Positions 1 through 9,605 are shown, counted from the first letter of the stretch. The stretch is 36,611 bases of DNA from Deltaproteobacteria bacterium (GCA_015233285.1 JADFYA010000003.1:1-36611); one strand, 5' to 3'. Notes: generated by a model not told the origin, from the sequence alone. Numbers and translations are program-made.

Positions 1-723
1 GCGGGTGATTTTTGCATATGTTTGATCGTTTTCATTGGTCCCGGTGATAACCACGACCTGTTTTATTTCCGGTTGAAGCTGGAGGGCCAGATCCAGGGTC
101 CCTTTGGAATCCAATTGAGATACCACCCCGGTGACGTTAGGCCCCAGGTGACGTCCCTCAATCTGGCGTTTCTCCAGCGAGCAAAAGACAATGGGAGTTC
201 CCGGAAAAAGTTCGTCCCGGTATTTCAGGGTGAAATCTAATGCCGGACCAAGCAGGACAAAGATCAAATCCGGCGCCCGGGTGGAGTACTTGTGCCGTAA
301 GAGATCGCGCAACTGCCGAAGGTAAGCCTCGCCGGGGAAGCGGGCCAGGTCCAGGTATTCACAATATAAATCAAGATGATCTGAGGTTCCTGACTGCAGC
401 GTTGACCGGATGCTTTGGTTGACGATAATGGTATAGGGCAGGAAAGGTTCGAAGGAGTGAATCAACAGTATCTTTTTGGCTTGTTTGGGGTCATTCGCCT
501 GAACGGAACAGGCCATGAGCAGGGCGAACAGAAGAGTGATCAGCCGAGCCGGCCAGAGCGGTTTAATATCCGGCCGGGCCTTGGTTCTGTTTACCCGTGG
601 GTTGGCCATTGGGTGATCCGCCGGGAAATGGTCGTGCGGGAAATACACAGGCCTAGAGAGAAGACCGGACCGGCGGCTACTCAATGATTTTTCCATAAGA
701 CGATCAGTAAGATCCTTTTTCAC
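1..723 (-). CDS. Sensor protein with N-terminal ABC-substrate-binding-like domain (partial, cut by window edge)
   Basis: The reading frame is open from 723 to the window edge, so only the first 241 codons are visible. After a basic N-terminus there is a hydrophobic signal or anchor segment (LITLLFALLMAC), then a periplasmic-type domain beginning KKILLIHSFEPFLPYT and including GTPIVFCSLEK and NVTGVVSQLD. This pattern is known from the ABC_sub_bind (PF04392-like) sensor domains in front of PAS/histidine-kinase modules in Deltaproteobacteria. The visible part would therefore be the extracytoplasmic ligand-sensing half; kinase domains would lie beyond the edge and are not seen. The GTG at 723 is preceded by aaggaagg at a 5-nt spacing, so I prefer it. 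An in-frame ATG at 609 would put the hydrophobic segment nearer the N-terminus and is a fair alternative. It could also be a plain substrate-binding lipoprotein. Confidence 0.75.
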   Translation of the reverse strand, partial: MKKDLTDRLMEKSLSSRRSGLLSRPVYFPHDHFPADHPMANPRVNRTKARPDIKPLWPARLITLLFALLMACSVQANDPKQAKKILLIHSFEPFLPYTIIVNQSIRSTLQSGTSDHLDLYCEYLDLARFPGEAYLRQLRDLLRHKYSTRAPDLIFVLLGPALDFTLKYRDELFPGTPIVFCSLEKRQIEGRHLGPNVTGVVSQLDSKGTLDLALQLQPEIKQVVVITGTNENDQTYAKITR

Positions 724-1493
724 AATCGCCTTCCTTTGCTGGGATGCCTGCTCTCGTGGCCGGATCTGAGAGCCTGTTTCTTGTTGGAACAAGCCACTTG
801 CGCCATACTATATAAATATTTGATGTAAGTCAACGTAGTTTGCAGAAGCATGGCCCGAATCTTCAGTGAAGAATCCGCCGGTCTGGCCAATGGAGGAAAT
901 GGTTTTGTCGGAAGATAAAGATAGAGAAGGGAGACCAGACTCTCGACATTCCAGAATCATACCACTGAGACGGTTTTGAAATGGGTTTTAATCTGGATTT
1001 GCCTGGGTGAAGGTTTTTTAGAGAGAGCGAGGCCAATCCAAAAACGTTGATGCTTATGATTGGTCGAAAAACCGGCGGAGGCTGAAGAACAATCGGTTAA
1101 TAGGTTTATGAAAACAAATATCGACATGATTAAGAACTTACATAGGGGATGCTGGATAATTTTTTTCCGTATAATCCTTAAAAAGAGTTGACAGGACCGA
1201 ATTTATATTATACCGAGATTATAGGAAACAAACACATCGTTTTCCTCACGGATGTTCATTTATAATTAGAGATATGAGCCGGTGATATATAGATAATTTA
1301 GGACATGGCCGATTGACTGAATAGATAGTTAATGAAGTATTTAACGTGATTTAAAAACCATAATAACCTATTATATTTTTCCGATTACATTCGTCGGCCT
1401 TTCACGTCTTTGATGATTAACCTGGACCTTGTGACAATTACGCTCGACAGTTCTCTGTTAATAATCTTCAGCCAGGCACGCTTGGGAGGCGGC
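724..1493. other. Long non-coding stretch, A+T-rich in its right half
   Basis: About 770 bp without a convincing gene; only short open frames occur. It separates the divergent sensor gene from the propeller operon and must hold promoters for both. The right half (about 1100-1400) is strikingly A+T-rich. On the plus strand TTGACA at 1188-1193 lacks a good -10 at 17 nt, and TTGACT at 1313-1318 is followed by only weak -10 options (around 1336-1343). The operon promoter is therefore not settled. No stable hairpin terminator or RNA gene was recognised. Confidence 0.5.
805..833 (-). promoter_or_regulatory. Candidate sigma70 promoter of the sensor gene
   Basis: On the minus strand TTGACT (828-833) is separated by 17 nt from TAGTAT (805-810). 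The overlapping TATAGT (807-812) is a better -10 match but at 15-nt spacing. It lies about 80 nt upstream of the GTG start at 723 and begins with TTGACTTA, as do the segments upstream of rdrA and cheA. Confidence 0.45.
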
Positions 1494-4400
1494 ATGAAAT
1501 ACCCAGAGGATATATCCGAAGCCGATTATGAAAAGTTTCTCGAGCTAGCAGATAAATCGAGAGATTTTTATAATGAAGTAGCCTCGCGGCGGATTTTCTA
1601 TACCGCCCGGGCCATGACCACGGATAAATATTCCAACAAGCCGGTGGTATTTCTTGGCGATAAAAGTGGCCATGTAACCAGATTCGATGTGGATACGATA
1701 ATGGACCACCCCGATGATCAAGCGGCAGGAGTGCTGGAAATTTGTCGGCTAGGGCGTAAGGTTGCCGCCCTGGAGGTCATTGTCCCTAAAAGAGAATTCA
1801 ACGGTGATAGATTGTTGGCCGTGGGCTCGGAGGATAACGACCTGCGCTGTTATGCCCTTCGGGAAAAATCAGCCGCACCACTCGTCACCCTACCCGCTAA
1901 AGAGGACCGGGGCGGGATTGTGCTGATCGCCCAACCTCTTGAAGGTGGGCCCATTTTCATCTCCTACGACGACGGGACCCTGGTTATCACCGAACTTGAG
2001 CGCCAGGGGGATAAATACAGATTCAGCAACTTTCTGCAATTCGATCGACAATACGTAACCGCCTTATGCGCCACGGGGCAGGACTTGTTATGGCTTGGAT
2101 CCCGGTTTGGGCAGTTATGGTGTCTTCCTCTAAACGGTACGGAGTCCCTTGAGTACTATAAGGTGGCAATACCTCAAGCTAAAGAAATATATCTCTGTTA
2201 TCAAACCGATGAGGCCATCAAACAGCTTCTCCCCATTGAGGAAGTGGGAACAGCCGGATCCGACTCCAGGTTCATCGTTTCCTTAAGTGGATCCAAGATT
2301 GCCTGTATTATCGGTATCCCACCTGATCACAAAAAGCTCTCGTGGCGTTGCCGGCCCATCGCCGAGGAAAATTTTCCGACCAGATTTCATGCCATAGATG
2401 TCCGTTCCTATCCCCGCTCTAAATCGCGTATCCACTTAAAGTCACGCATCTATATTGTAGGGGTCACCTATGATGACAGCCTGTATTGGATTGGCCTTAA
2501 CCCGACCGGCAAACAGGTGAATGGCATTTTCACCAGGCAGCGTCACCGGAGTCGGCTCAGAGTCTCCGCCCCAAGGATCACCATGTTTGCGCGGCCTGTA
2601 GACTCGGGCGGCGACATCTCTATCGGGGCTTACATGGTCTTGCCTCATTTGGATCAAACTATTTCTTTTTATAAGGTAAATAATGAGGAACACGGCACAA
2701 AAAACCTGATGAATCACCTTGAGCACATCAGGACGCAATATTATGGCCGCATGGGGAGGAGCCAGGGGCGGCTGTGGCTGCTGGGGTCATTGGCTCGACG
2801 TTACCATGGCCGGGGAGAGCCGGAGAGCCGGACCCAGCGGGCTATTTTGCGGCTACTGCGTGATTTTATCAGACGAGGTGACATCAAACCGTCGGAACAA
2901 GGGCATGTTGATTTTTTTCGGCGCTGCATCGGTTGGCTTATATCCAGCGGAGATCTGGAACTGGCTAATATCCTGGTGTATCGGTTGACGGCCATGGCCC
3001 AAGAAGACTTAATACCCCAGCCAGACGCCTCCAAGACTATCTCTGATATATTGTTTGACATCAAAAAATACTCCCTGGATGGTTTAAGTTTCAGTAAACG
3101 GGTCAATAACCTGCTGGAGACTATTGATCATACCTCAGGGATCGGGAAGCGACTTGACACCGCATTGTATGCCTCCATCTTGCGTCAACGACGGTACGAC
3201 CTGCTCTGGCACCATGATTTGCGGCCAGCCACCGTGAAGGGAGGGATTAGCGCCCAGGGTTTTGTGCCGATTGGCGCGACTGACTCGGAAGGTGAAAAAG
3301 GAAAGACCATCTTTGCCTGCGCCACTTCCGATGGGAAAATCCATTTGTTTGATGATTCAGGACAGTCTCCGCTGACCTTCTGGTCTTCGGCCAAGAACCA
3401 CCAGGCGACCGCTGAAGCTGATGAAAAAAAGAAGGTGCTGGGTTCCGGCCCCATTGAACTCCAACTCGATTCGGTAGTCTTTATTGTCCCTGACCACGAC
3501 CGGATTATTTTTATTCCCGAAAAATCAATAGATGAGAAATCGACTGGTGAGGAATCACAGGTCTTTTCAGTTTCGCGGCGCAAACTGGTTGAACTTTGTC
3601 AATCACCCAGGGATTCAAGACAGAACAACAAGAGTCCATCGCAAAAATATCTCGACCGTTATGGAGAAAGCGTAACACTGGAGATAGACGGGTCTACAAC
3701 TGGTGGTCAACTTCCTATTCCGATTTCATCTGTTATACCCATAGAGAACCACGGCTTTTTAGCCGGAACCAAGAAGGGTGAGGTCATCTGGTTTGGGCCG
3801 GGCCGGGATAAAGGCACGAGTATTTGGGCCAGCCCCCTTGATCTTAATGCTGATCCAAATGAACCACCGGCCCAGATATCGGTCCTGTCTGTGTCCGGTG
3901 TCATAAACGGTGATTTCAGATTGCTGTTGGTCGGGACAGACAAGGGATACATTCATCTGCTTAGAATCAAATTTACCGGTCAGGACTTGGTATATGCCGG
4001 TGACCTGGATCAGTTCCTATACGACAACAGAGGAATAAGCGCCGCCTACCTATCCCGCTCCGGCTCTGAAATGTTGGTTAGTTCCCGAGGGGGCATTACT
4101 CATTTCTACAGGTTGATAAAGTCGGATCAAGATCAAATCTCCCGCATCGTGGTGGCAGGATATAACACCGGTTTCGTCGTGTCCCGGATCAGGGAGCTAA
4201 GCCCCAGTAGGTCTATGACTGGGACACCTATCTCTTTCCTGGTCGGCTCCCATGGGGGACCCTTTTATCTAATATGTACAGAAGGTAATGTTCAGACCTC
4301 CATTGACATCTCCGCTCCGAACGTGCGGGTCCATCCCGTGGCCGAGGATGCCGGGAATTCCAGGGAGCCATTTCCGGTCCTGGACTTCTATCAGTTAGAC

Positions 4401-5681
4401 TCAGACACTGAAAATGAATATGCCGTGTGCAGAATACTGGCCGCGTCCACCACTGGCCGGGTGGTCTGCTTCCGGCTGCTTAATCTTGATCTCCTGGAGA
4501 GCAAAAACTCGCCATCCTATGGTGGCCGCACGGCAGAGGAAGCTGAAAATCAACTGGATATCGATGCGGAATACAAAGCCGCGCTATCTATGGGGGCGAA
4601 TGTCAAGGACCAACGGTTGAATCGCTGGCTGGTCAGGGGGTTGGTATGTAACCGGGATACGGATATCTTGCTTAATAAGGTGGAACGGCTTCTAAAGCGG
4701 GGAGATTACAATCGTGAGACTCCGATCCTGCTGGCCCATCTGGAGAACTTGTTTCACCCGAGTATCTTTAGGGAACTTGAAAAAACTCAGCGAGCCAGGT
4801 TGGACCGCCTGATCTCTCAGATTCTGAGTGAATGGGGCGCGCCCGGAAGCAAGACCCTTAATCGGACCCATCTCTTCTCGGCCCGAACCGTCTTCCGCGA
4901 CCGGTTGGAATTGTTGGTCGAACATTGCCGCCATGACAACCTGAAGGAGATAATCCGCCATTATCTTTCTCATCCCGTTGAGTTCAATCGTTTCATTGCC
5001 CTGCAATATTTATCCATCGCCCTGGGAGAAGCCGGCGCCTCGGGGGAACCTGACGGATCTGGGGAGGTGGATAAGAACAGGCTGTTAAGACATCAAGATT
5101 ATGATTGGCTCACCGAAAGTTTGTTGGATTCTATTAAAGATCCTAAAGAGGTGGCTAACTCACCAAGTTGGGTTAATCAAGGAATTGTCCGGCTATTAAG
5201 CCGAATAGTCATTTTTACGGATTATTGTCCTCTTCTTCTGGCCTATAAACTGCGGAAAGCCTCACGGGAAGATTCTACCTTGGCCGATTTATTGGTCTCC
5301 TTAACCCTGGCTGACGGCAACCGGATTTTGAATGCTTCACGGAGTGGCCGTCAAGTTAATGAAAAAATTAGAAATACAAATAAGTTGTACAATATTCTTG
5401 GAGAGATAAAAATATCGCTGGATTCGCCTACCGGCCTGGACATAAGGCTGATAAAGAAATTGGAACAAGGATGCTGTGAGAATTCAAATGAATCCTATTG
5501 CGTGGCGCGGCATGATTGTGATGCCGCGAAATTTCAACCAATCTTTTTAGAAACCTTTGCTCATCTATCCAAGTGTCTGGATATGGACACCATTGAGGCT
5601 ATTGCTAATCGACGCAACATGCTTCACACCAGTTATGACAACAAGGAAATCTATTATCGCATTACAAGAGGGCTGCTATAG
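1494..5681 (+). CDS. Giant double beta-propeller (WD40-like) protein, first gene of putative signalling/defence operon
   Basis: A 1395-residue protein I cannot name. Blade-like repeats with a small-residue/GG-like turn followed by a beta strand recur in two blocks. Block one is about residues 45-390 (for example VFLGDKSGHVTRFDVD and LLAVGSEDNDLRCYAL). Block two is about 585-1000 (IFACATSDGKIHLFDD, FLAGTKKGEVIWFGP, LLLVGTDKGYIHLLRI, ILAASTTGRVVCFRLL). A helical region of about 190 residues separates them, and the last 390 or so residues look helical, possibly HEAT-like. No signal peptide, transmembrane segment or nucleotide-binding motif is seen, so a cytoplasmic scaffold or ligand-recognition role is inferred. 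I chose ATG 1494 because gggagg sits 4 nt upstream; the frame is open back to 1410 without a ribosome site there. It is followed at once by a histidine kinase gene in the same frame. Confidence 0.8.
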   Translation: MKYPEDISEADYEKFLELADKSRDFYNEVASRRIFYTARAMTTDKYSNKPVVFLGDKSGHVTRFDVDTIMDHPDDQAAGVLEICRLGRKVAALEVIVPKREFNGDRLLAVGSEDNDLRCYALREKSAAPLVTLPAKEDRGGIVLIAQPLEGGPIFISYDDGTLVITELERQGDKYRFSNFLQFDRQYVTALCATGQDLLWLGSRFGQLWCLPLNGTESLEYYKVAIPQAKEIYLCYQTDEAIKQLLPIEEVGTAGSDSRFIVSLSGSKIACIIGIPPDHKKLSWRCRPIAEENFPTRFHAIDVRSYPRSKSRIHLKSRIYIVGVTYDDSLYWIGLNPTGKQVNGIFTRQRHRSRLRVSAPRITMFARPVDSGGDISIGAYMVLPHLDQTISFYKVNNEEHGTKNLMNHLEHIRTQYYGRMGRSQGRLWLLGSLARRYHGRGEPESRTQRAILRLLRDFIRRGDIKPSEQGHVDFFRRCIGWLISSGDLELANILVYRLTAMAQEDLIPQPDASKTISDILFDIKKYSLDGLSFSKRVNNLLETIDHTSGIGKRLDTALYASILRQRRYDLLWHHDLRPATVKGGISAQGFVPIGATDSEGEKGKTIFACATSDGKIHLFDDSGQSPLTFWSSAKNHQATAEADEKKKVLGSGPIELQLDSVVFIVPDHDRIIFIPEKSIDEKSTGEESQVFSVSRRKLVELCQSPRDSRQNNKSPSQKYLDRYGESVTLEIDGSTTGGQLPIPISSVIPIENHGFLAGTKKGEVIWFGPGRDKGTSIWASPLDLNADPNEPPAQISVLSVSGVINGDFRLLLVGTDKGYIHLLRIKFTGQDLVYAGDLDQFLYDNRGISAAYLSRSGSEMLVSSRGGITHFYRLIKSDQDQISRIVVAGYNTGFVVSRIRELSPSRSMTGTPISFLVGSHGGPFYLICTEGNVQTSIDISAPNVRVHPVAEDAGNSREPFPVLDFYQLDSDTENEYAVCRILAASTTGRVVCFRLLNLDLLESKNSPSYGGRTAEEAENQLDIDAEYKAALSMGANVKDQRLNRWLVRGLVCNRDTDILLNKVERLLKRGDYNRETPILLAHLENLFHPSIFRELEKTQRARLDRLISQILSEWGAPGSKTLNRTHLFSARTVFRDRLELLVEHCRHDNLKEIIRHYLSHPVEFNRFIALQYLSIALGEAGASGEPDGSGEVDKNRLLRHQDYDWLTESLLDSIKDPKEVANSPSWVNQGIVRLLSRIVIFTDYCPLLLAYKLRKASREDSTLADLLVSLTLADGNRILNASRSGRQVNEKIRNTNKLYNILGEIKISLDSPTGLDIRLIKKLEQGCCENSNESYCVARHDCDAAKFQPIFLETFAHLSKCLDMDTIEAIANRRNMLHTSYDNKEIYYRITRGLL

Positions 5682-5705
5682 TCATTTGCTCAGTTTCAAA
5701 CCACG

Positions 5706-7202
5706 GTGCGAAAGTACTGGGAACAAGTTCGGAACTATTCCGCAGATAAGGGTACCGAGGAGTTGGGTTTATTGCAAATGGCCAGAGCCGGCATCGAAGA
5801 TTTGAAGGCGAAGTTGCAGAAACAAGAGAGGGAGTTAGCTTATCTGGAACGGGAGGCCCTCAAGAAAATTATCTCTAAATGGGCCGATCTGATCCAAGAA
5901 GAATGCCGGGGTAATGTTTTGTTGCGTTTTCTCCGCGGCCTCACCTCCCAGGCAAGTGAAATCGAGCGCATTATGGCGAGCCCTTCTGCGAATTCTTCTG
6001 GAGAAGAGAGAACTCTTGACCTGCCGAAAATCTTTGACGACCTTTTTCACCGGTTTTGCCTCAGGCTAAAACCAAATTATGCCATATATGCCTATCGGAA
6101 TACTAAGTCGGGAGAAACGGTCTCTCGCCCCTGGTCTCCTGGTTTAGAAGAACCGGTTTCTATTCCCCATATAGTAGAAGGCAATATAGAGCAACTCATT
6201 GATGAATTGGACCAACATAATCTAATTAGCAAAAGCCTAACCTCACTGAAGGACTCGATTATAGATTCGTTTGGACCATCTGACATCTTTACCATAGGTC
6301 TTGAACATCAATCTTCTACTCCAGACTTTGAACATCAGTCTCCTGCCTTTCAAGCATTATTCATCTTTTGCGGTTGGATCGACAATGAATCGGAGAGAAT
6401 TATTCTTGAAGTTATCCCCAAATTTGTTCTAACGACTAATCAGTTGTTAAGGACGATTAATCAAATGAGGAAAACATATATCAAGGTATTCCGAACAGGG
6501 GCCCACGAGGTAAAGGGACCGCTGATAGTGCTGCGGAATATGATTGAAGGGGGCTTGGGGAAAGGGGATTTTGCCGACCCGAAAGGAAGGGACGGATATA
6601 TCCTCCGCATGAAAAATATTGTTCAGGATTGCCTGACCAAAGTCAGGACCATTTTGGACGTCAGGGCTCTTTTGGAGTTTGGACAAAGTTACCGTCAATC
6701 TGTAACTGTAACTGAACGAGCCGACGTATTTGAATTCATACATCAAACTGTACGAGAGGTTCGTGCCCAATTCAGGTCCAGTCCGGTCGTGATTGAATTC
6801 AACAAGAAAGAGGCGGAGGCTAAACTACATTGGTTTACTCTGCGCACGGATTTTGACAAGCTCAAGGATATTATCAGGAATATTCTCACCAATGCTTGCA
6901 AATATTCTTGGCTGGAGACCAAGCCCAGGGTAGTGGTGGAGGTTGGTCGGGATAATAATGGGCATCTCATCATCAAGGTAGATGACAACGGCCCCGGCAT
7001 CCCTGTCGAAGAAGAAGACCAGATTTTCCAGCCCTTTTTTCGAGGAAATTATGCTGAAGACCACAACATAGACGGCAGCGGCTCAGGACTCTTTGTCTCA
7101 AACAATTATGCCATTCGTCTTGGTGGGGTATTGACGGTTAAAAGCAAGCGTCACCAAAAAGGTGTGATCGCCCGAATCGAGATACCCAGCATTTCTGATT
7201 AA
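5706..7202 (+). CDS. Cytoplasmic sensor histidine kinase
   Basis: A 498-residue kinase. A predicted coiled coil (about residues 30-60) leads into a GAF-like region of unclear identity (about 100-250). Next comes a HisKA-like dimerisation segment with the H-box HEVKGPL (phospho-acceptor His267), then the ATP-binding domain: N-box NILTNACKYS (Asn396), G1 box DDNGPGIP, F-box region IFQPFFRGN and G2 box GSGSGLF. All catalytic boxes are intact, so autophosphorylation is expected. There is no membrane segment, so it probably senses something inside the cell, perhaps through the preceding propeller protein. The GTG at 5706 has no visible ribosome site. In-frame alternatives are TTG 5772, 9 nt after gaggag, and ATG 5778. 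The frame is the same as that of the upstream gene, separated by one TAG. The receiver gene follows after 33 nt. Confidence 0.88.
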   Translation: MRKYWEQVRNYSADKGTEELGLLQMARAGIEDLKAKLQKQERELAYLEREALKKIISKWADLIQEECRGNVLLRFLRGLTSQASEIERIMASPSANSSGEERTLDLPKIFDDLFHRFCLRLKPNYAIYAYRNTKSGETVSRPWSPGLEEPVSIPHIVEGNIEQLIDELDQHNLISKSLTSLKDSIIDSFGPSDIFTIGLEHQSSTPDFEHQSPAFQALFIFCGWIDNESERIILEVIPKFVLTTNQLLRTINQMRKTYIKVFRTGAHEVKGPLIVLRNMIEGGLGKGDFADPKGRDGYILRMKNIVQDCLTKVRTILDVRALLEFGQSYRQSVTVTERADVFEFIHQTVREVRAQFRSSPVVIEFNKKEAEAKLHWFTLRTDFDKLKDIIRNILTNACKYSWLETKPRVVVEVGRDNNGHLIIKVDDNGPGIPVEEEDQIFQPFFRGNYAEDHNIDGSGSGLFVSNNYAIRLGGVLTVKSKRHQKGVIARIEIPSISD

Positions 7203-7235
7203 CCAGCCGGGACATGCACATTATAAGAGGGTAAA

Positions 7236-7706
7236 ATGAGCTATACAATCAATAAGAAACCTGTTGTTCTGTTTTTAGAAGACCATCCGGATGCGGCTGA
7301 ACTATTGTGTCGTGAGCTTGCAGATGTGGCCACAGTCAGATCGGCAAGTTCCGGAAGCGATGTTCGACCTGGCGAGAAGAAAGGTGAAGTGATAGTGATC
7401 CAGAGGCGGATGGATGAGGATGGTGAGAAAACCGAAGAAGAATATACGATAGAACCAGATTTCTATATTTTTGACCTGCGCATGCCGGGTGAGACGGGAA
7501 TTCAGATATGGGAACGGCTTGGGAAACCCGAAAAATATGCCATTTTCACTGTTTGGGGAAATGACGATTATTGGATGGGTGAGATCCAAAAGTGCGGCAT
7601 GGAGTCTTGGCGACTGGTAAGCAAAGATTCTGGCAGCTTGGGCGAAGCAGTCCAAACTATTAAGAGGATAATGGTCGAAGATAAAGTCATTCGTGGCGCA
7701 CGATAA
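7236..7706 (+). CDS. Stand-alone response-regulator receiver protein
   Basis: A 156-residue single receiver domain with no output domain. The key residues are present: acidic pair Glu15-Asp16 (LFLEDHPD), phospho-acceptor Asp80 (YIFDLRMPGETG), Thr105 (IFTVWGN) and Lys130 (LVSKDSG). Asp80 lies later than the usual position near 55 because of an insertion of roughly 25 charged residues (about 45-72, rich in Glu and Lys) before the Asp strand. The start ATG has agaggg a few nt upstream. As the only receiver between a kinase gene and an HD-domain gene, it most likely takes phosphate from the kinase and regulates the HD protein by contact; that is inference. The insertion might be a partner-specific surface. 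Confidence 0.85.
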   Translation: MSYTINKKPVVLFLEDHPDAAELLCRELADVATVRSASSGSDVRPGEKKGEVIVIQRRMDEDGEKTEEEYTIEPDFYIFDLRMPGETGIQIWERLGKPEKYAIFTVWGNDDYWMGEIQKCGMESWRLVSKDSGSLGEAVQTIKRIMVEDKVIRGAR

Positions 7707-7724
7707 TTGCAGGAAAGGTCGGCG

Positions 7725-9605
7725 ATGAATCCATATGATATCAAATCGGTATATAATGAAACATTCACAAAATTAAACAAGGTTGTTGATGACCTGCGTG
7801 AAAAAGATCCGGACTTAGCTGGTTGGTGCGGCTACTTTTTTTACGCCAAAGAAACCGATCGGGATCAACACGGCATGGTTTCCATGGCTTATAAGCTGGA
7901 AGGCGACGAATACTATCAACCGAAAGAACTTAAAGGCGCAGCCAATAAATTGGTATCACTACAAATATGTGATGAAATCTATATGCAACTTGGTATATCT
8001 TGGTACTGTGCTAAAAGCTTAGGAACGGTGCTTGGCAGCAATATCTTTCTTGATTCTGATCGGCTGGATTCCAGGCGTTTGGCTGGTCGCTTCGATCATA
8101 AAACTGTTGAGTGTTTTTTTTGTGGCATGCCTTACATAGGGCCGCCAACGAGCCGGGAGCGGGGAATTATCATGTTGGTAAATCCGGATGCTCGAAGTAT
8201 TGTTGAGACAATATCGAGTGCTTTCGCCGGGAAGCCGGGCCTTGGATCCGAGATCTTGGCTACCTTGAAGGATGGCTGGATTAATGCTTATTCCAAGTCA
8301 TTATCGGCAGATGTATTAGATGATTATTATTTGGAATTCAAAAATGGTTCAAAGAGTGATTCCGGCAAACATCCCTTAGCACCTACCTGTGTCGGAGTTT
8401 TAAAAGCGTTTAAAGAAATAACGAATAGCCTAAGGAAATATGGGCACCCAATAAAAATTACTATTTGTTTTTGTGAGGCAGTTTTTAATACCTCGATTGG
8501 TTTATTTGGCGCAAAATCTGAAATACATAGAAAAATAAAATTATTGACGAATGAGTTCTTGTACGTGGAAGGGCTTTTGTTAAGAACACCGAGATATAGA
8601 GACCACTTCTTTCATCAATATATGGTGTTCTTGATTGGTGTGGTTGTATTGGGATGTCTGCCTAAGGATGCAATCGATGAATTGGTCCCAGGCATAACGA
8701 ATCCAGATGAAATTATCTGTGGTTGGTTCTTGACCTCTGTCCTTCATGATATCGGTTATCCGTTGGAAAAATTTCCGGAACTTGCGGCTCAGTTTGTTAG
8801 CCATTATTCAGGATCACATCAGCTTGGCGGAAGTGAGCCCCAAAATCGTCAAAGAATGGCCGGCTTGTTTGCCATGATTTTCGATGGCAGCAAAGTGTTT
8901 CTTGATGAAGAGAGTGTCTTTGCCTTGGACGACATGGCGGTATGGTTAGCTAATGGCATAGGAACTTCCAAATTGTGGGGGAACGGCAACACCAGGGCAT
9001 GGTATGTGGGACGACTAATAAATCAATTAACCCATCGGCGGGATCATGGTTTGCTCTCGGCCGTGATTGTTCATAAAGTGTTCTCTGAATTCTTGGGACA
9101 GGCAGTCTGTCCGGCATGGCTTGAGGAACAACTTCCCCAGATCTCTGCTGCCATCGCTTTTCACAGTACCATGTTGACTAATCCCATTTGTAAGTACGAC
9201 CGTAATGAGATTTTCCAGGAAAAGGTCTGTAAACAGAATGTCGAATTGGATGGTGCCGACTTTCCCATTCTTCTGGCCTTTGAAAAGGCGCCTCTGGCTT
9301 TTCTGCTGTTACTATGCGATGCCCTTCAAGACTGGGGGCGGGCTTTATATGACGAAGGGAAGCCCCGGCCTATTCCTGATTTGGTGGCCATCAAATTTGA
9401 CGCCAAGAATAAAGTAATGGAATTCGACCTTAAATATACAAGGGCCCCTGAGCCATTATCGGAAGAGTTTAACCAAAAGCGTGCAGAACTAGCCCGAGCT
9501 TTTGCGCGATTCAGGTCTAATTCATTTAAATTTGTAGTCAAACTTGACGACACAGCAGGCCGTAAGAAGAAATATATATCCCTTAAATGGGATCCGTCTT
9601 ATTGA
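7725..9605 (+). CDS. HD-domain protein, putative effector hydrolase
   Basis: A 626-residue protein. The N-terminal half (to about residue 270) resembles no domain I can name with confidence; it could be a GAF-like sensory fold. The C-terminal half carries HD-superfamily signatures: YRDHFFHQYMVF, the HD pair in VLHDIGYPLEKF (His341-Asp342), HRRDHGLLSA, AIAFHST and LLCDALQDWGR. These can supply the His and Asp ligands of a metal centre. The superfamily includes nucleotide phosphohydrolases and cyclic-nucleotide phosphodiesterases; the substrate here cannot be read from the sequence. I chose ATG 7725, with aggaaagg 6 nt upstream, over the earlier in-frame TTG 7707. The gene starts 18 nt after the receiver gene and ends 39 nt from the convergent helicase gene, closing the operon. 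Confidence 0.82.
   Translation: MNPYDIKSVYNETFTKLNKVVDDLREKDPDLAGWCGYFFYAKETDRDQHGMVSMAYKLEGDEYYQPKELKGAANKLVSLQICDEIYMQLGISWYCAKSLGTVLGSNIFLDSDRLDSRRLAGRFDHKTVECFFCGMPYIGPPTSRERGIIMLVNPDARSIVETISSAFAGKPGLGSEILATLKDGWINAYSKSLSADVLDDYYLEFKNGSKSDSGKHPLAPTCVGVLKAFKEITNSLRKYGHPIKITICFCEAVFNTSIGLFGAKSEIHRKIKLLTNEFLYVEGLLLRTPRYRDHFFHQYMVFLIGVVVLGCLPKDAIDELVPGITNPDEIICGWFLTSVLHDIGYPLEKFPELAAQFVSHYSGSHQLGGSEPQNRQRMAGLFAMIFDGSKVFLDEESVFALDDMAVWLANGIGTSKLWGNGNTRAWYVGRLINQLTHRRDHGLLSAVIVHKVFSEFLGQAVCPAWLEEQLPQISAAIAFHSTMLTNPICKYDRNEIFQEKVCKQNVELDGADFPILLAFEKAPLAFLLLLCDALQDWGRALYDEGKPRPIPDLVAIKFDAKNKVMEFDLKYTRAPEPLSEEFNQKRAELARAFARFRSNSFKFVVKLDDTAGRKKKYISLKWDPSY

Noticed and set aside
22..687. Three plus-strand open frames at the left edge
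   Set aside because: They are shadows of the minus-strand sensor gene, which has a continuous frame, a signal segment and recognisable sensor-domain motifs.
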